This document shows, one piece after another, positions 34,562 to 43,193 of a DNA stretch of 64,000 nucleotides. The notes beneath the pieces were generated by a model, which saw only the letters and a program-made list of their open reading frames with translations, ran no database searches and had not been told where the DNA came from. The translations under genes were made by a program, and so were the position numbers. Where the stretch lies: positions 496,001 through 560,000 of the forward strand of contig JAHBVC010000001.1 in NCBI GenBank assembly GCA_019637755.1. The letters are read 5' to 3'. Position 1 is the stretch's first letter, and each line of letters starts with the position of its first letter. The stretch is from Anaerolineales bacterium (GTDB taxonomy: Bacteria > Chloroflexota > Anaerolineae > Anaerolineales > UBA11579).

Positions 34562-35944
34562 CTATTTGCGTTTCAACAGGAACAGGGTGCGTTCCGATTC
34601 GGCGATTGCTTCTTCTGCCTCAATGCGGTAGCTATGCCCAAAGGCTTGCCTGAACCCATCCAGGGTGTACTCATCAAAGATGTCTTTGCGTGCCGCCAGC
34701 AGACGCTGCGTCTGCGAATCGTTTTTGGGCACAAACTCAATGATCAGCCAGGGGGCCAGGCTGGCAAAGAATTCGGCAATCTGGCGCAGGGCCAGGTTGT
34801 TGCCGATGGCCAGGTGGTGCACCAGCGCCAGGGCCATTAAGGCATCCGGCGTACCGCGCCCGGCCAAGGTGTGGCGCTCGCCGTTGGCCCACCCGGAGGC
34901 CGGGCTGGGATTCACCAGGTCAATCTGCAGCGGCAGCAAATTTTGCTCCTGCTGCGCCCTGACCTGCAAATAGTTCTGTTCCACCGCGGCGGGGTCGTAA
35001 TCCTGCGAGACGGTGAAGATGCCTTGGCGGCTGGCAATGCGGCTATAGAGGCCGTTGTTGGCGCCCATATCCCACACGGTCTTGGGGGCAATCTTTTGCA
35101 GGTACTTCTCCACCAGCTCTGCCTTGTGGCGCTCGGCGGCGTTGCTATAGTTGGTTTCTTCGTAGTAGTTGCCCCAGGCGCTGCCAGCCGGCTTCCACTT
35201 CAGCCCCTTGATCGTGGTGCGCAGGTGATCGATCAGGCCGAGCAAGGCGGTCTTGGTGAGCCCGGGCTTGCCTGCCCCGGCTTGTGGCTGGGCCGCGCCG
35301 GCATAGCGGCGCTGGGCGCCCGCATGAGCGTGGATGTGCAGCAGCAGGCCGCTGTTTAAACGCGTATGCCAGGGCAGCAATTCGGACGCCAAGCCGAGAT
35401 CGACCCCATCCAACCAGTTGCGCAGCAACTGGTTGAGGCGCACGTCCACATGCGCCATCAGCGCCAGCGGGGCCAGGAAGTGCTGGCAGAACTGGCGATA
35501 GGCCGTCCACGGTTGGCCCTCGGGGTAGATCTCAAAAGAGAGGCTATCCATCAAGACCGGGCGGCCATTGTGGAATTGAATGTTGCTGTTGTTGGCATCC
35601 TTCATCCACATGCCGTGGCGCAGGGCGCGTTTTTGCAGGCTCAGGGTAAGTAGCGCGGCATCCTTGAGCTGGCTAAAGCTCCACTCGTAGGCGTAAGAAA
35701 TAAAGGGGATGCGTTCGGGCTGCAGAACCTTGTAGGCCAGTTGCGGCTCCGCCGGGGTGATCTCCACCTCACGGTGGGGGATCATCATCTGGCGTCCAAC
35801 CAGCTCATCGTAGAGGCCTGAGCCGTGGAGCAGCTCATAATCTGCCTGGTAGCTGTTGTTTACCTGGCGATACAGCTCCCCGGCGCGCGTAAAAACAAAA
35901 CCGCTGGGATCGCGGAAGACGGGGGTAAGTTTAGTATCCGCCAT
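34562..35944 (-). CDS. Class I SAM-dependent methyltransferase (NoeA-like)
   Basis: 460 aa. An N-terminal region (1-230) of the type found in NoeA-like methyltransferases precedes a Rossmann methyltransferase domain with TVWDMGANNGLYSRIA (about residues 298-313), SQDYDPAAVEQNY (acidic motif II) and ALALVHHLAIGNNL (motif IV region). The methyl acceptor is unknown; the family is linked to envelope or surface glycoconjugates. It follows a small membrane protein gene by 6 bp, a pairing worth noting. Confidence 0.8.
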   Translation of the reverse strand: MADTKLTPVFRDPSGFVFTRAGELYRQVNNSYQADYELLHGSGLYDELVGRQMMIPHREVEITPAEPQLAYKVLQPERIPFISYAYEWSFSQLKDAALLTLSLQKRALRHGMWMKDANNSNIQFHNGRPVLMDSLSFEIYPEGQPWTAYRQFCQHFLAPLALMAHVDVRLNQLLRNWLDGVDLGLASELLPWHTRLNSGLLLHIHAHAGAQRRYAGAAQPQAGAGKPGLTKTALLGLIDHLRTTIKGLKWKPAGSAWGNYYEETNYSNAAERHKAELVEKYLQKIAPKTVWDMGANNGLYSRIASRQGIFTVSQDYDPAAVEQNYLQVRAQQEQNLLPLQIDLVNPSPASGWANGERHTLAGRGTPDALMALALVHHLAIGNNLALRQIAEFFASLAPWLIIEFVPKNDSQTQRLLAARKDIFDEYTLDGFRQAFGHSYRIEAEEAIAESERTLFLLKRK

Positions 35945-35950
35945 GCACGC

Positions 35951-36169
35951 TTATTCGTCGTTGTCGTCGTCTTCTTCGGTCTGGCCACCGCGCAGCTTCT
36001 TAAAAAAGCTGCCGATCGAGTGGCGGAAAAAGTAACTGATCGCAGCCGCACCGGCGATCAACAATTGAATGATCAGCGAGCCGGAACCCGGGTCAAGATA
36101 GCGAGCGTCGGAAGCGGCGGGGATAAAAAGAATGCCGGCCAGCAACCATTTTGAAACATCGTTCTTCAT
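35951..36169 (-). CDS. Small YLDPGSGS membrane protein
   Basis: 72 aa. A signal-like segment (LLAGILFIPAASDA) is followed by the motif RYLDPGSGSLIIQLLIAG leading into a membrane helix, and an acidic C-terminus. Proteins with this YLDPG-S/T-GS motif are common in bacteria next to surface polysaccharide or methyltransferase genes; their function is not known. AAAGGATG ribosome-binding site; upstream partner of the methyltransferase. Confidence 0.8.
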   Translation of the reverse strand: MKNDVSKWLLAGILFIPAASDARYLDPGSGSLIIQLLIAGAAAISYFFRHSIGSFFKKLRGGQTEEDDDNDE

Positions 36170-36226
36170 GTGTACATCCTTTGAGGTATGCAGCGATTTA
36201 CGAAGGCTAACTATATCATTTTTGGC

Positions 36227-37054
36227 TTAGCCCAGGCGTTGGCGGGCAATGTGAAGCACGGCCAGCGCTTGGCGCAGGCGCGTGCCCGGCCAGGTGAGAT
36301 AGCTGCCATCCAGGGTGAGGATCTGGGATGCTGGGAGCCGGCCGCCCAAGGTGGCATACAAACGGGCGGCATTGGCAGCGCCGAAGGCATACGGCTCCGA
36401 GGGTAGCAAGGCGGCCTGTGGCGCCGCGGCGGCCAGCTCGGCGGCGGTTACCCGCGGGTAGCGGGTATCTCGCCCCTCGGCCGGCTGAGCTGGCCCCTGC
36501 CCCAGGTCAGCCGCCAGCGGGTAACGCCGCTCACGCGCGGCGAAAACGTTGTGGAAGCCGCACAGGGCCAGCAGATCATGGGTGAAGGTGTGCTGGTTGA
36601 GCGTCATCCACCACTCGGGTGGGCCAGCCTGGTACCAGACGGGCACAAAGACTGGCAGCGGCTGCGGCTGGCGCTGGCGGGCGGCCGCCACTTCGCTGGC
36701 TAGCGCTTCGACCCGGGCGATGGCTGTGGCGCTGTTGTAAAGCTGTGCAATGCTCATCAGATCGGCCACGGCTTGCGCCACCGTGCGTGGAAAGTGCAGC
36801 GCTACATGCAGCCCCGCCGCCCGCAAGCCCTCGACGGCGGCCTGAGTATTCTCTTCCTGGTTGGCGAAGATCACATCCGGCTTGAGGGCGATAATCTCAG
36901 CGAGGCGTGGATTCTTGGTGCCGCGGATGCGCGGCAGGCGCTCAAGCGGCTCCGCCGGGTAGATGCAATAATCCGTGATGCCGACGAGCGAAGCGCCCAG
37001 CCCGAGATCAAACAAGCTCTCGGTGATCGACGGGACAAGCGAAACGGCGCGCAT
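36227..37054 (-). CDS. Helical-backbone metal/cobalamin receptor (BtuF-like), no signal peptide
   Basis: 275 aa. RAVSLVPSITESLFDLGLGASLVGITDYC at the start and LKPDVIFANQEEN are typical of the vitamin B12/iron-siderophore binding fold. No signal peptide or lipobox is present and no ABC-transporter genes are adjacent, so it may be cytoplasmic or a stand-alone binder. ATG 37054 was chosen over 37069 because a minus-strand TATACT (37066-37061) ends exactly 6 nt before it, predicting a leaderless mRNA. Confidence 0.82.
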   Translation of the reverse strand: MRAVSLVPSITESLFDLGLGASLVGITDYCIYPAEPLERLPRIRGTKNPRLAEIIALKPDVIFANQEENTQAAVEGLRAAGLHVALHFPRTVAQAVADLMSIAQLYNSATAIARVEALASEVAAARQRQPQPLPVFVPVWYQAGPPEWWMTLNQHTFTHDLLALCGFHNVFAARERRYPLAADLGQGPAQPAEGRDTRYPRVTAAELAAAAPQAALLPSEPYAFGAANAARLYATLGGRLPASQILTLDGSYLTWPGTRLRQALAVLHIARQRLG

Positions 37055-37060
37055 CCGTTG

Positions 37061-37066
37061 AGTATA
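37061..37066 (-). promoter_or_regulatory. -10 box predicting a leaderless mRNA
   Basis: TATACT on the minus strand, then caacgg, then the ATG at 37054. No ribosome-binding site. Confidence 0.55.
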
Positions 37067-37102
37067 CAATTGCGCAGGCCTTCATAGTAAGTAGGTGGGT
37101 AC

Positions 37103-37549
37103 ATGAAGACTGCCGAACGCATAATTCTGGGAATATGGCTGGCTAATTTATTTCTCCTGGTGTTACTGGCCGGGTATTTTGCACTGTCTCCCTCGCTTCA
37201 CCCAGGTACAGCCAAAGCCGCCACAGTCACCCCCACCCCTTTCCAAGTCCCCACCTTTACAGCCACTGACACTGCTACCGCAACTGATACCAGTACCCCT
37301 ACGCAAACATTCACTATCACGGCATCCGCTACCCTAACGGCCACCCTGACCACAACACCGCTCCCTACCTCGACGGCCAGCCTAACTAGTACAGCAAATG
37401 CTACAGCCACTCAAACCCAGGATGCTTTCATCTTTCGCATTCAGAGCAGTGGAGCTACGGCAATCTGCCGAGACGGAACATTGAGTTATTCGCGCAATCG
37501 CAGAGGCACTTGCTCACATCACGGTGGAGTGAGAACTTGGCTGCGCTAG
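37103..37549 (+). CDS. Membrane-anchored or exported DUF3761 protein
   Basis: 148 aa. N-terminal hydrophobic segment (about 8-30, signal or anchor), a Thr-rich linker of about 70 residues, and a C-terminal DUF3761 motif (AICRDGTLSYSRNRRGTCSHHGG) with two cysteines and two histidines. The linker points to an outside location. GGTGGG ribosome-binding site. Function unknown. Confidence 0.82.
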   Translation: MKTAERIILGIWLANLFLLVLLAGYFALSPSLHPGTAKAATVTPTPFQVPTFTATDTATATDTSTPTQTFTITASATLTATLTTTPLPTSTASLTSTANATATQTQDAFIFRIQSSGATAICRDGTLSYSRNRRGTCSHHGGVRTWLR

Positions 37550-37553
37550 TTAA

Positions 37554-37595
37554 ACTAACAAAAAAACGCCCGCAATTGCGGGCGTTTTTGTTAGT
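37554..37595. terminator. Bidirectional terminator overlapping the ricT stop
   Basis: Core stem acgcccgc / gcgggcgt with AATT loop, extended by A/T arms and an actaac / gttagt outer match. The stop codon of the minus-strand gene lies within the right arm. Confidence 0.88.
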
Positions 37596-38556
37596 CATCG
37601 GTTTTCTTTTGCTTATCGCCGTAGTTGGCTTTGCCGCAGTCGCAGCCGCCGTTTTCATGGCGGTCACACGGAGCTTCGCTCTTGCGGCGCAGCGCCTCGA
37701 GCTCATCCCAGGGCTCAATCTCGTGCTTGAGGAACTCGGCGCGCTTGCCTTCGGGCAGCGAGACCAGCACCGCTTGCTTGAGCGGCACCACATCCACCAC
37801 CTTGCCGCGGCCGAGGGGCGTTTGCACTTCTTTGCCACGCTTGGGCAGCGTCTTGCGCGCCTCCACATACTGCTCGTATTCGTAGATCAGGCAGCAGCGC
37901 AAACGGCCGCACATGCCGGTGATCTCGCCCGGATCAAGCGAGATTCCCTGCGCCTTGGCCATCTTGATCGAGATCGGGCTGAAATCAGTGAGGAAGGTGG
38001 AGCAGCAGCGGCTCTCCAGCCCACAGGCGCCCATGCCGCCGAGGATCTTGGCAACATCACGCGGGCCAATGCGGCGCATCTCGATATTGGTATTTTTGTA
38101 GACCTTGAGCATCTCTTTACGCAGACGGCCCAGGTCCATATCTTTGTCTTCTTCGGTGTTGTAGAGGAAGGTGAGCATTTTGCCGTCAAAGCTGAATTCC
38201 GCCTTGACGATCTTGACGCCCTTGTAATTCAGCTTGGACGCCGCGGCGCGCGCCTCGATCATCGCTTCCACTTCTTTCTTTTGCAGCCCCTTGTGGGTCT
38301 CCAGATCGCTGGGCGATGCCTTGCGCTCGATCGACTTCCAGGTGCCCTGTTGAGGTGGCGCGGGCGGCTCCTCGAGGCGCTGTACTACCTGGCCGATCTG
38401 CACCCCGCGGCTGGTCTCCACGATGGCATAGTCACCCGGCTTGAGTTCAGGCGCTTTACTGGCGTCAAAATGATATAGCTTGCCAATCTTCTGAAAACGG
38501 ATGCCGACGATCAGCGGGCCGGTGGCCTGCTCTAGCGGCTGTGGCGAATCAGTCAT
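37591..38556 (-). CDS. ricT: PSP1-domain protein, RicT/YaaT-like
   Basis: 321 aa. The PSP1 domain has GDYAIVETSRGVQIGQVV near the start, then GGMGACGLESRCCSTFL and GMCGRLRCCLIYEYEQY, the conserved cysteines that bind Fe-S in the RicAFT complex (in Bacillus, RNase Y accessory factors and sporulation/competence regulation). The C-terminal tail has four more cysteines (CDRHENGGCDCG). No RicA or RicF partner is adjacent. ATG 38556 chosen at the start of conserved sequence; no clear ribosome-binding site. Confidence 0.85.
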   Translation of the reverse strand: MTDSPQPLEQATGPLIVGIRFQKIGKLYHFDASKAPELKPGDYAIVETSRGVQIGQVVQRLEEPPAPPQQGTWKSIERKASPSDLETHKGLQKKEVEAMIEARAAASKLNYKGVKIVKAEFSFDGKMLTFLYNTEEDKDMDLGRLRKEMLKVYKNTNIEMRRIGPRDVAKILGGMGACGLESRCCSTFLTDFSPISIKMAKAQGISLDPGEITGMCGRLRCCLIYEYEQYVEARKTLPKRGKEVQTPLGRGKVVDVVPLKQAVLVSLPEGKRAEFLKHEIEPWDELEALRRKSEAPCDRHENGGCDCGKANYGDKQKKTDD

Positions 38557-38606
38557 GTCGTTATCGTTGGGATGCAAGGCATCCACAACGCACCTTTCTA
38601 CGGTTA

Positions 38607-38678
38607 GTGAATAGTGAGCAGTGATGAGCAATCAGGGAAAACCTGTTTGGCACAGGCTATTCACTGTTCACTATTCAC
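38607..38678. repeat. Long inverted repeat of AGTGAATAGTGA type between mrp and ricT
   Basis: GTGAATAGTGAGCAGTGA (38607-38624) pairs with TCACTGTTCACTATTCAC (38661-38678) with one mismatch. Heptamer-like AGTGAAT repeats make both arms. It could fold in the mRNA between the two minus-strand genes. Confidence 0.7.
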
Positions 38679-38681
38679 TGA

Positions 38682-39764
38682 TCACTCAATTTTAATGGAA
38701 AATGCCTGACTCTGCGCAGCCAAGGCAGCTACCGATGTACGCAGCGCGATGTCTGCGGCAATTTCTGTCAGCGCCTTAGCCGCGGCCGAATCGGGGTGCC
38801 CCACCACGATGGGCTTGCCGCCATCGCCCCCGGCGCGCACTTCCGGCTCCATCGGGATGGCGCCAATGAAGGCGACGCCAAACTCCGCCGCCAGATCCTT
38901 GCCGCCCCCCTTGCCAAATACTTCCATACGCTTGCCGTCGGGCAGCTCGAGGTAACTCATATTCTCGACCACACCCATGAGCGGCACGCGCAACTGGCGG
39001 AACATCTCGGCGCCACGGCGAGCATCATCGATCGAAACCTTCTGCGGCAGGGTGACGATCACGCCCCCGCTGAGCGGCGTGGTTTGCGCCAGGCTCAGCT
39101 GCACATCGCCGGTGCCGGGGGGCATATCCACGATGAGATAATCGATCTCGCCCCACTCGACATCATTGATGAATTGGCGGATGGCATTGTGCAACATGGG
39201 GCCACGCCACACCATCGCCTGCTCGGGCTTGACCAGGAAGCCGATCGACATCATTTTGACGCCGTAGGCTTCTGCAGGCAGCAGATGGCCGCTGCTGTCT
39301 GGCGGGGCCGGCAGGTGTTTGACGCCCATCATGGTGGGTACATTGGGGCCATACACGTCTGAGTCCAGCAGGCCAACCTTGGCGCCAGCCTTAGCCAGCG
39401 CAGTGGCCACGTTGACCGAGACGGTGCTCTTGCCTACGCCGCCCTTGCCGGAGGCGATGGCAACGACGTTCTTGACGCCAGAGGCGTAGCCAGCCCGCGG
39501 GCGCCCGTCCCCGGGAACCTGGAGGGCAAAGTCGAGCTCGATATGCCGGGCGCCGGCTTTCTCCAGCGCCTTGCGCACGTCTTTCTCGATCTCGGCCTGG
39601 AAGGGATGCTGGGGGCTGATCAGCGCCAGGGTCAGCGCCACGCGCTCGCCGCTGACCTCGAGTTTCTGCACTGCATTCAAAAGTACAAAGTCTTTCTGAA
39701 CGGCAGGCTCTTTTACTTTGGCAAGAGCAGCCAATACAGTTTCGTTGGTGAGTTCTTTGGACAT
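38682..39764 (-). CDS. mrp: Mrp/NBP35-type P-loop ATPase
   Basis: 360 aa. N-terminal DUF59/MIP18 domain (1-85), then deviant Walker A SGKGGVGKS (105-113), LLDSDVYGPNVP and DYLIVDMPPGTGD. The family carries and inserts Fe-S clusters. The usual CxxC after ENMSY is absent (LELPDGKRMEVFG), so it cannot bridge a cluster through those cysteines. ATG 39764 lies 6 nt after TATAAT on the minus strand, with no ribosome-binding site; an upstream in-frame start at 39845 was rejected. Confidence 0.9.
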   Translation of the reverse strand: MSKELTNETVLAALAKVKEPAVQKDFVLLNAVQKLEVSGERVALTLALISPQHPFQAEIEKDVRKALEKAGARHIELDFALQVPGDGRPRAGYASGVKNVVAIASGKGGVGKSTVSVNVATALAKAGAKVGLLDSDVYGPNVPTMMGVKHLPAPPDSSGHLLPAEAYGVKMMSIGFLVKPEQAMVWRGPMLHNAIRQFINDVEWGEIDYLIVDMPPGTGDVQLSLAQTTPLSGGVIVTLPQKVSIDDARRGAEMFRQLRVPLMGVVENMSYLELPDGKRMEVFGKGGGKDLAAEFGVAFIGAIPMEPEVRAGGDGGKPIVVGHPDSAAAKALTEIAADIALRTSVAALAAQSQAFSIKIE

Positions 39765-39770
39765 GAGCCT

Positions 39771-39791
39771 ATTATAAAGCTGCTGTATACT
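39771..39791. promoter_or_regulatory. Back-to-back -10 boxes of two leaderless genes
   Basis: Minus strand: TATAAT (39776-39771), 6 nt before the mrp ATG. Plus strand: TATACT (39786-39791), 6 nt before GTG 39798. The boxes are 9 bp apart and face away from each other, so the two polymerases would compete for the same DNA. Confidence 0.55.
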
Positions 39792-39794
39792 CGC

Positions 39795-40052
39795 ATGGTG
39801 GCCAGCTACTATCCCGACACACATCCCGAAGTCGAGGCTTTGCAAGCACGCACCCTGCGCGAAATGCCGCCTTGGCGCAAAGCGGAGCTGCTGACCGCAC
39901 TCGTACGCTGCTCACACCAGCTTGCCGTAGCTGGGCTGCGGCAGCGTTACCCAGAAGCTGCGCCTGCCGAAATCAAGCGCCGGCTAGCGGGGCTGTTGCT
40001 TGGCGAAGAAACAGCCAGCAAATTCTATGGAAAATTACACCCCAAGCCCTGA
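39795..40052 (+). CDS. Small partner protein of a nucleotidyltransferase module
   Basis: 85 aa (YPDTHPEVEALQ...MPPWRKAELLTALVR...AVAGLRQRYPEAAPAEIKRRLAGLLLGEE). This DTHP-start helical protein is typically encoded just before a stand-alone nucleotidyltransferase gene in Chloroflexota and Cyanobacteria, possibly as a toxin-antitoxin-like pair (recognised from memory). Position of the -10 box suggests the leaderless start is GTG 39798 rather than ATG 39795. Its partner gene here is decayed. Confidence 0.7.
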   Translation: MVASYYPDTHPEVEALQARTLREMPPWRKAELLTALVRCSHQLAVAGLRQRYPEAAPAEIKRRLAGLLLGEETASKFYGKLHPKP

Positions 40053-40225
40053 TCCCATCTTCATTACGGTACGCGTAACAAAATCTTAGAAGCACTCAGC
40101 AATCAAGTGATATTCGCGGGTAAATTAGCGTGCAAAGCGAGCTGCTAGATATCAGCTACTTAAAACAAACAGCAGCGCAATTAGGGCTCACTGCGCTGCT
40201 GCAAAAAGCTTTGGATCGTCAGTAA
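40053..40225 (+). pseudogene. Remnant of a nucleotidyltransferase gene
   Basis: Right after the 85-aa gene, pieces of a typical nucleotidyltransferase can be read in different frames: DPIFITVRVTK, then LEALSNQ...FAGKLA, and finally a C-terminus ISYLKQTAAQLGLTALLQKALDRQ ending at the TAA at 40223. The central part, including the catalytic region, is missing. The remaining 170 bp would be about a quarter to a third of an intact gene. Confidence 0.6.
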
Positions 40226-40239
40226 ACAATCCGTCTGGT

Positions 40240-40554
40240 TTACCGCTCCAACTCCTCTAGCTCCTTATGCGCCTTTTCCACCTGCTTTAGCAGTGCCTTC
40301 TCACCACCCTTATAGCGGCGCACGTTGTCTTGCGCGCAGGCGGTGCAGCCTTTCATGGCGCGGAACGAGTCGGCGTTGCAGTTATGGCAGCCGTTGACGC
40401 GCACCATCGCCAGCACGAAGGCCACCGCCTCCGGCCCTTCTGGGCCGGCCTTGTAGGCGGCCTGCGCGGCGTCACGCCAGGCCTCACCGTGCAGATCGCG
40501 GATGGCCGGGGTGACGCGCAGGGGATAGAGCAGTTCGGTATCTTCGTTGTACAT
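40240..40554 (-). CDS. Small Cys-rich protein of unknown function
   Basis: 104 aa with two CxxC pairs, CHNC and CTAC, 13 residues apart (NGCHNCNADSFRAMKGCTACAQD), likely binding Zn or an Fe-S cluster, and a charged helical C-terminus. A GGTGG site precedes the ATG. No family recognised. Confidence 0.72.
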   Translation of the reverse strand: MYNEDTELLYPLRVTPAIRDLHGEAWRDAAQAAYKAGPEGPEAVAFVLAMVRVNGCHNCNADSFRAMKGCTACAQDNVRRYKGGEKALLKQVEKAHKELEELER

Positions 40555-40584
40555 ATCTGACCACCGTTATTGTGAGGAGTATTG

Positions 40585-40613
40585 CAGAAGGTTGCATAAA
40601 ATGCAACCTTCTG
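40585..40613. terminator. Perfect 13-bp hairpin downstream of nuoI
   Basis: CAGAAGGTTGCAT-aaa-ATGCAACCTTCTG. It lies at the end of the minus-strand nuo operon; no strong T-run follows, so it may be a terminator or part of the neighbouring repeat. Confidence 0.55.
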
Positions 40614-40620
40614 GAAACGG

Positions 40621-40692
40621 ACGAAGCAATCTCCGCGCCACTTGCATGCTGGCTTGGGGATTGCTTCGCTCGTTACTGCTCGCTCGCAATGA
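40621..40692. repeat. Dispersed GAAGCAATC / GATTGCTTC repeat, copy 1
   Basis: ACGAAGCAATCTCC and, 21 bp on, GGGGATTGCTTCGCTCGT form inverted arms, followed by CTCGCTCGCAATGAC. A related copy lies near 62080-62200. This type of non-coding repeat is widespread in Chloroflexota genomes. Confidence 0.7.
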
Positions 40693-40705
40693 CAAATTCT
40701 GTTGT

Positions 40706-41380
40706 TTACCCAGCCGTGGGCGCAGCGGGCGGCGGGCTGCTAGCGGCCGGAGCCGCAGTTGCAGCCGCAGCCTTGGCCGCGGCGGCTGCCGCCTTCTTGG
40801 CCGCTTCTTCGGCCTTGATCGCCTCTTCGCGGGCATAGTTGGTGGGGCGAATGCTGGCGTAGTACTCTGCCGGCTTGGAGAGCTTCTCCTTGTTGAAGAT
40901 GTGCTCCGCATGGCGATCGTACGAGGCCATCTCGTAGTTGTGATCCATCTTGATCGCATCAAACGGGCAGTATTCGGCGCAGTAGCCACAGTTCATGCAG
41001 ATGTCCACATCCACAAAGAAATCCACCGGCTCCGGCACGGGGCGCTTGGTCACCGGGTCTTCGGTGCGCACGATCCAGATGCACTGCGGCGGGCACACCT
41101 TGGCACAGATGCCGCACGAGGTGCAGCGATCGTGCTTGTTACCCTCTTCGTCTACATCGTAGACCAGGAAGGGAGTAAAGCGAAATTCTTCGGGCACCGG
41201 CAGCTTCTCTTCCGGATACTGCACGGTAAAGATGCCTTTGGTTTCGGTGCTGCGGCGGCTCTGCACACCTTCTTCACTGAAGTAGCGCTTGCGCCCCAGC
41301 CATTTAATGTCTTCGACATAGGTGTCGATGAAGTGGGTCAGGGTCACCCACATGCCTTTGAGAATACCGAGTCCGTACAT
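40706..41380 (-). CDS. nuoI: NADH-quinone oxidoreductase subunit I
   Basis: 224 aa. Carries clusters N6a and N6b: Cys86-89-92-96 (CTSCGICAKVCP) and Cys128-131-134-138 (CMNCGYCAEYCP). It passes electrons from the peripheral arm towards NuoB. The last 35 residues are an Ala/Lys/Pro-rich tail not usual for the subunit. Last gene of iscX-nuoB-nuoCD-nuoI. Confidence 0.94.
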   Translation of the reverse strand: MYGLGILKGMWVTLTHFIDTYVEDIKWLGRKRYFSEEGVQSRRSTETKGIFTVQYPEEKLPVPEEFRFTPFLVYDVDEEGNKHDRCTSCGICAKVCPPQCIWIVRTEDPVTKRPVPEPVDFFVDVDICMNCGYCAEYCPFDAIKMDHNYEMASYDRHAEHIFNKEKLSKPAEYYASIRPTNYAREEAIKAEEAAKKAAAAAAKAAAATAAPAASSPPPAAPTAG

Positions 41381-41402
41381 ATCTTTTCTCCAGCCTCGCC
41401 GT

Positions 41403-43184
41403 CTAGCGGTCCACTTCGCCCAGCACGATGTCGATGGAACCGAGGTTGACGACGACGTCAGCCACCTTCTGGCCCAGGCACATCTTTTCCAGCACGGTCA
41501 AGTTAATGAAGCTTGGAGCGCGCACGTGATAGCGCGCCGGGTTGCCCTTGCCGTTGGACACAATGTAGTAGCCCAACTCCCCTTTGGGGCCTTCCACACG
41601 GCCGTAGGATTCGCCGGCCGGCACGCGCACCTGGTAGGGGTTCTTGCCGTTCATCACTTCGCCACCAGGCAGGTCTTTGAGCGCCTGCTTGAGAATATCC
41701 AGGCTGTAGCGCATTTCATCGATGCGGATCATGTAGCGATCGTACACATCACCGTGGTTGCGCACCGCCACCTTGAAATCAAAGCGGTCGTAGATGCCGT
41801 AGGGATCAGCACGGCGGATGTCGTAGGGTACGCCGGAGGCACGCAGCACCGGGCCGGCGGTGGAGAAGGCGATCGCCTCTTCGGGCGTGATCACCCCCAC
41901 CCCTTCGGAACGGCTGCGCACCAGTTCATTTTCGGAGAGGTAGATATCCAGCTCGTCGATCTTGCGCTCCAGGCGGTTGAAGACCAGGTCCTTGATCTTC
42001 TCGAGCACGCCTTCGGGCAAATCGCGCGCCACGCCGCCGAAGCGGAAGTAGTTGCACATCATGCGCGAGCCGGTGGTGGCTTCAAAAACGTCCAGGATCA
42101 ATTCGCGTTCGACGATGGCGTACAGCGCCGGGGTGAAGAAGGCGCCGAGGTCATTCAGCAGGAAGCCCACGGCCCACAAGTGATTGCTGATGCGAGTGAG
42201 CTCAGCCATGATGACACGCAGGTACTGCGCACGCTCAGGGGGAGCGCCCTTATCGCCCATCAGTTTCTCAACCGCCAGGGCATATCCAAAGTTGTTGCTC
42301 ATTGACGAGAGGTAATCGAGGCGGTCGGTGAACGGCATGTTCATCGTCCAGGTGTTGCGCTCGCCAATCTTCTCGTGGTTGCGGTGCAGGTAGCCCATCA
42401 CCGGCTTGAGCGCCACGATGGTCTCACCGTCCAGGCGCACCGCCATGCGGAACACACCGTGGGTGGAGGGATGCTGCGGGCCGAGGTTGACCACGACCTG
42501 CTCGGTGTCAATGTCTTCGCTGTAGGCGCGCCCGGCCTTCTCCAATACTTCGTAGAGCTTGGGGTCATCGCTTTCTTTGAACGTCGTGGGGTCGAACCCT
42601 TGCGGGTACTGGTTGTTCTTGTTGAAGGGATTGCGGTCTTCGGCGCGGTAGACCTGGCCTTCGGGCCAGCGGTTCTTGAAGGGCTTGGCCTCCTCTTCGT
42701 AGAAGGCTTCTTTCCAGTCTTTGCGCATGGGGTAGCCGGCGAAGCCTTCCCACATCAGGATGCGGCGCAGGTCTGGGTGGCCGGTGAAGGTTACGCCATA
42801 CAGGTCGTAGGCTTCGCGCTCTTGGAAATCTGCCCCGGGGTACAGGTCAACCAGGGAGGGGATGACCGAGTTATCGCGCGGGGTCTGTACCTTGAGCTCG
42901 AGTGCGCCGCCGCCGGTGGATTTGTAGAAGTGGTAGACCACTTCGATGAAGTTCTCGGCGTTGGGGGCATCGCTGTAGTAATCCACCGCGGTGACGGAGG
43001 AGAGATAGTCGTAGCCCATCTCGTCACGCAGGGCACGCGCCACTTCCACCAAGTGGTCAGCGCCTACCAGGTAGCCTTCGTACCCAGGGCGCGCATCGGG
43101 CGTGACGGCCTCAGGGAAGCGCTGCTCCAGCGCGCTCTTTTCGATCGGGGCGGCCGGGGCCGCAGCAGGTGTAGCTTCGCTCAT
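41403..43184 (-). CDS. nuoCD: NADH-quinone oxidoreductase, fused subunits C and D
   Basis: 593 aa. NuoC part about 20-200 ([21 protein letters not shown]); NuoD part from about 215 ([14 protein letters not shown]) to the end, including the quinone-site region. The two are separate genes in many bacteria and fused in E. coli and here. The N-terminus starts with a short Ala/Pro-rich stretch. Lies 9 bp after nuoB. Confidence 0.95.
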   Translation of the reverse strand: MSEATPAAAPAAPIEKSALEQRFPEAVTPDARPGYEGYLVGADHLVEVARALRDEMGYDYLSSVTAVDYYSDAPNAENFIEVVYHFYKSTGGGALELKVQTPRDNSVIPSLVDLYPGADFQEREAYDLYGVTFTGHPDLRRILMWEGFAGYPMRKDWKEAFYEEEAKPFKNRWPEGQVYRAEDRNPFNKNNQYPQGFDPTTFKESDDPKLYEVLEKAGRAYSEDIDTEQVVVNLGPQHPSTHGVFRMAVRLDGETIVALKPVMGYLHRNHEKIGERNTWTMNMPFTDRLDYLSSMSNNFGYALAVEKLMGDKGAPPERAQYLRVIMAELTRISNHLWAVGFLLNDLGAFFTPALYAIVERELILDVFEATTGSRMMCNYFRFGGVARDLPEGVLEKIKDLVFNRLERKIDELDIYLSENELVRSRSEGVGVITPEEAIAFSTAGPVLRASGVPYDIRRADPYGIYDRFDFKVAVRNHGDVYDRYMIRIDEMRYSLDILKQALKDLPGGEVMNGKNPYQVRVPAGESYGRVEGPKGELGYYIVSNGKGNPARYHVRAPSFINLTVLEKMCLGQKVADVVVNLGSIDIVLGEVDR

Positions 43185-43193
43185 GCTTGCCTC

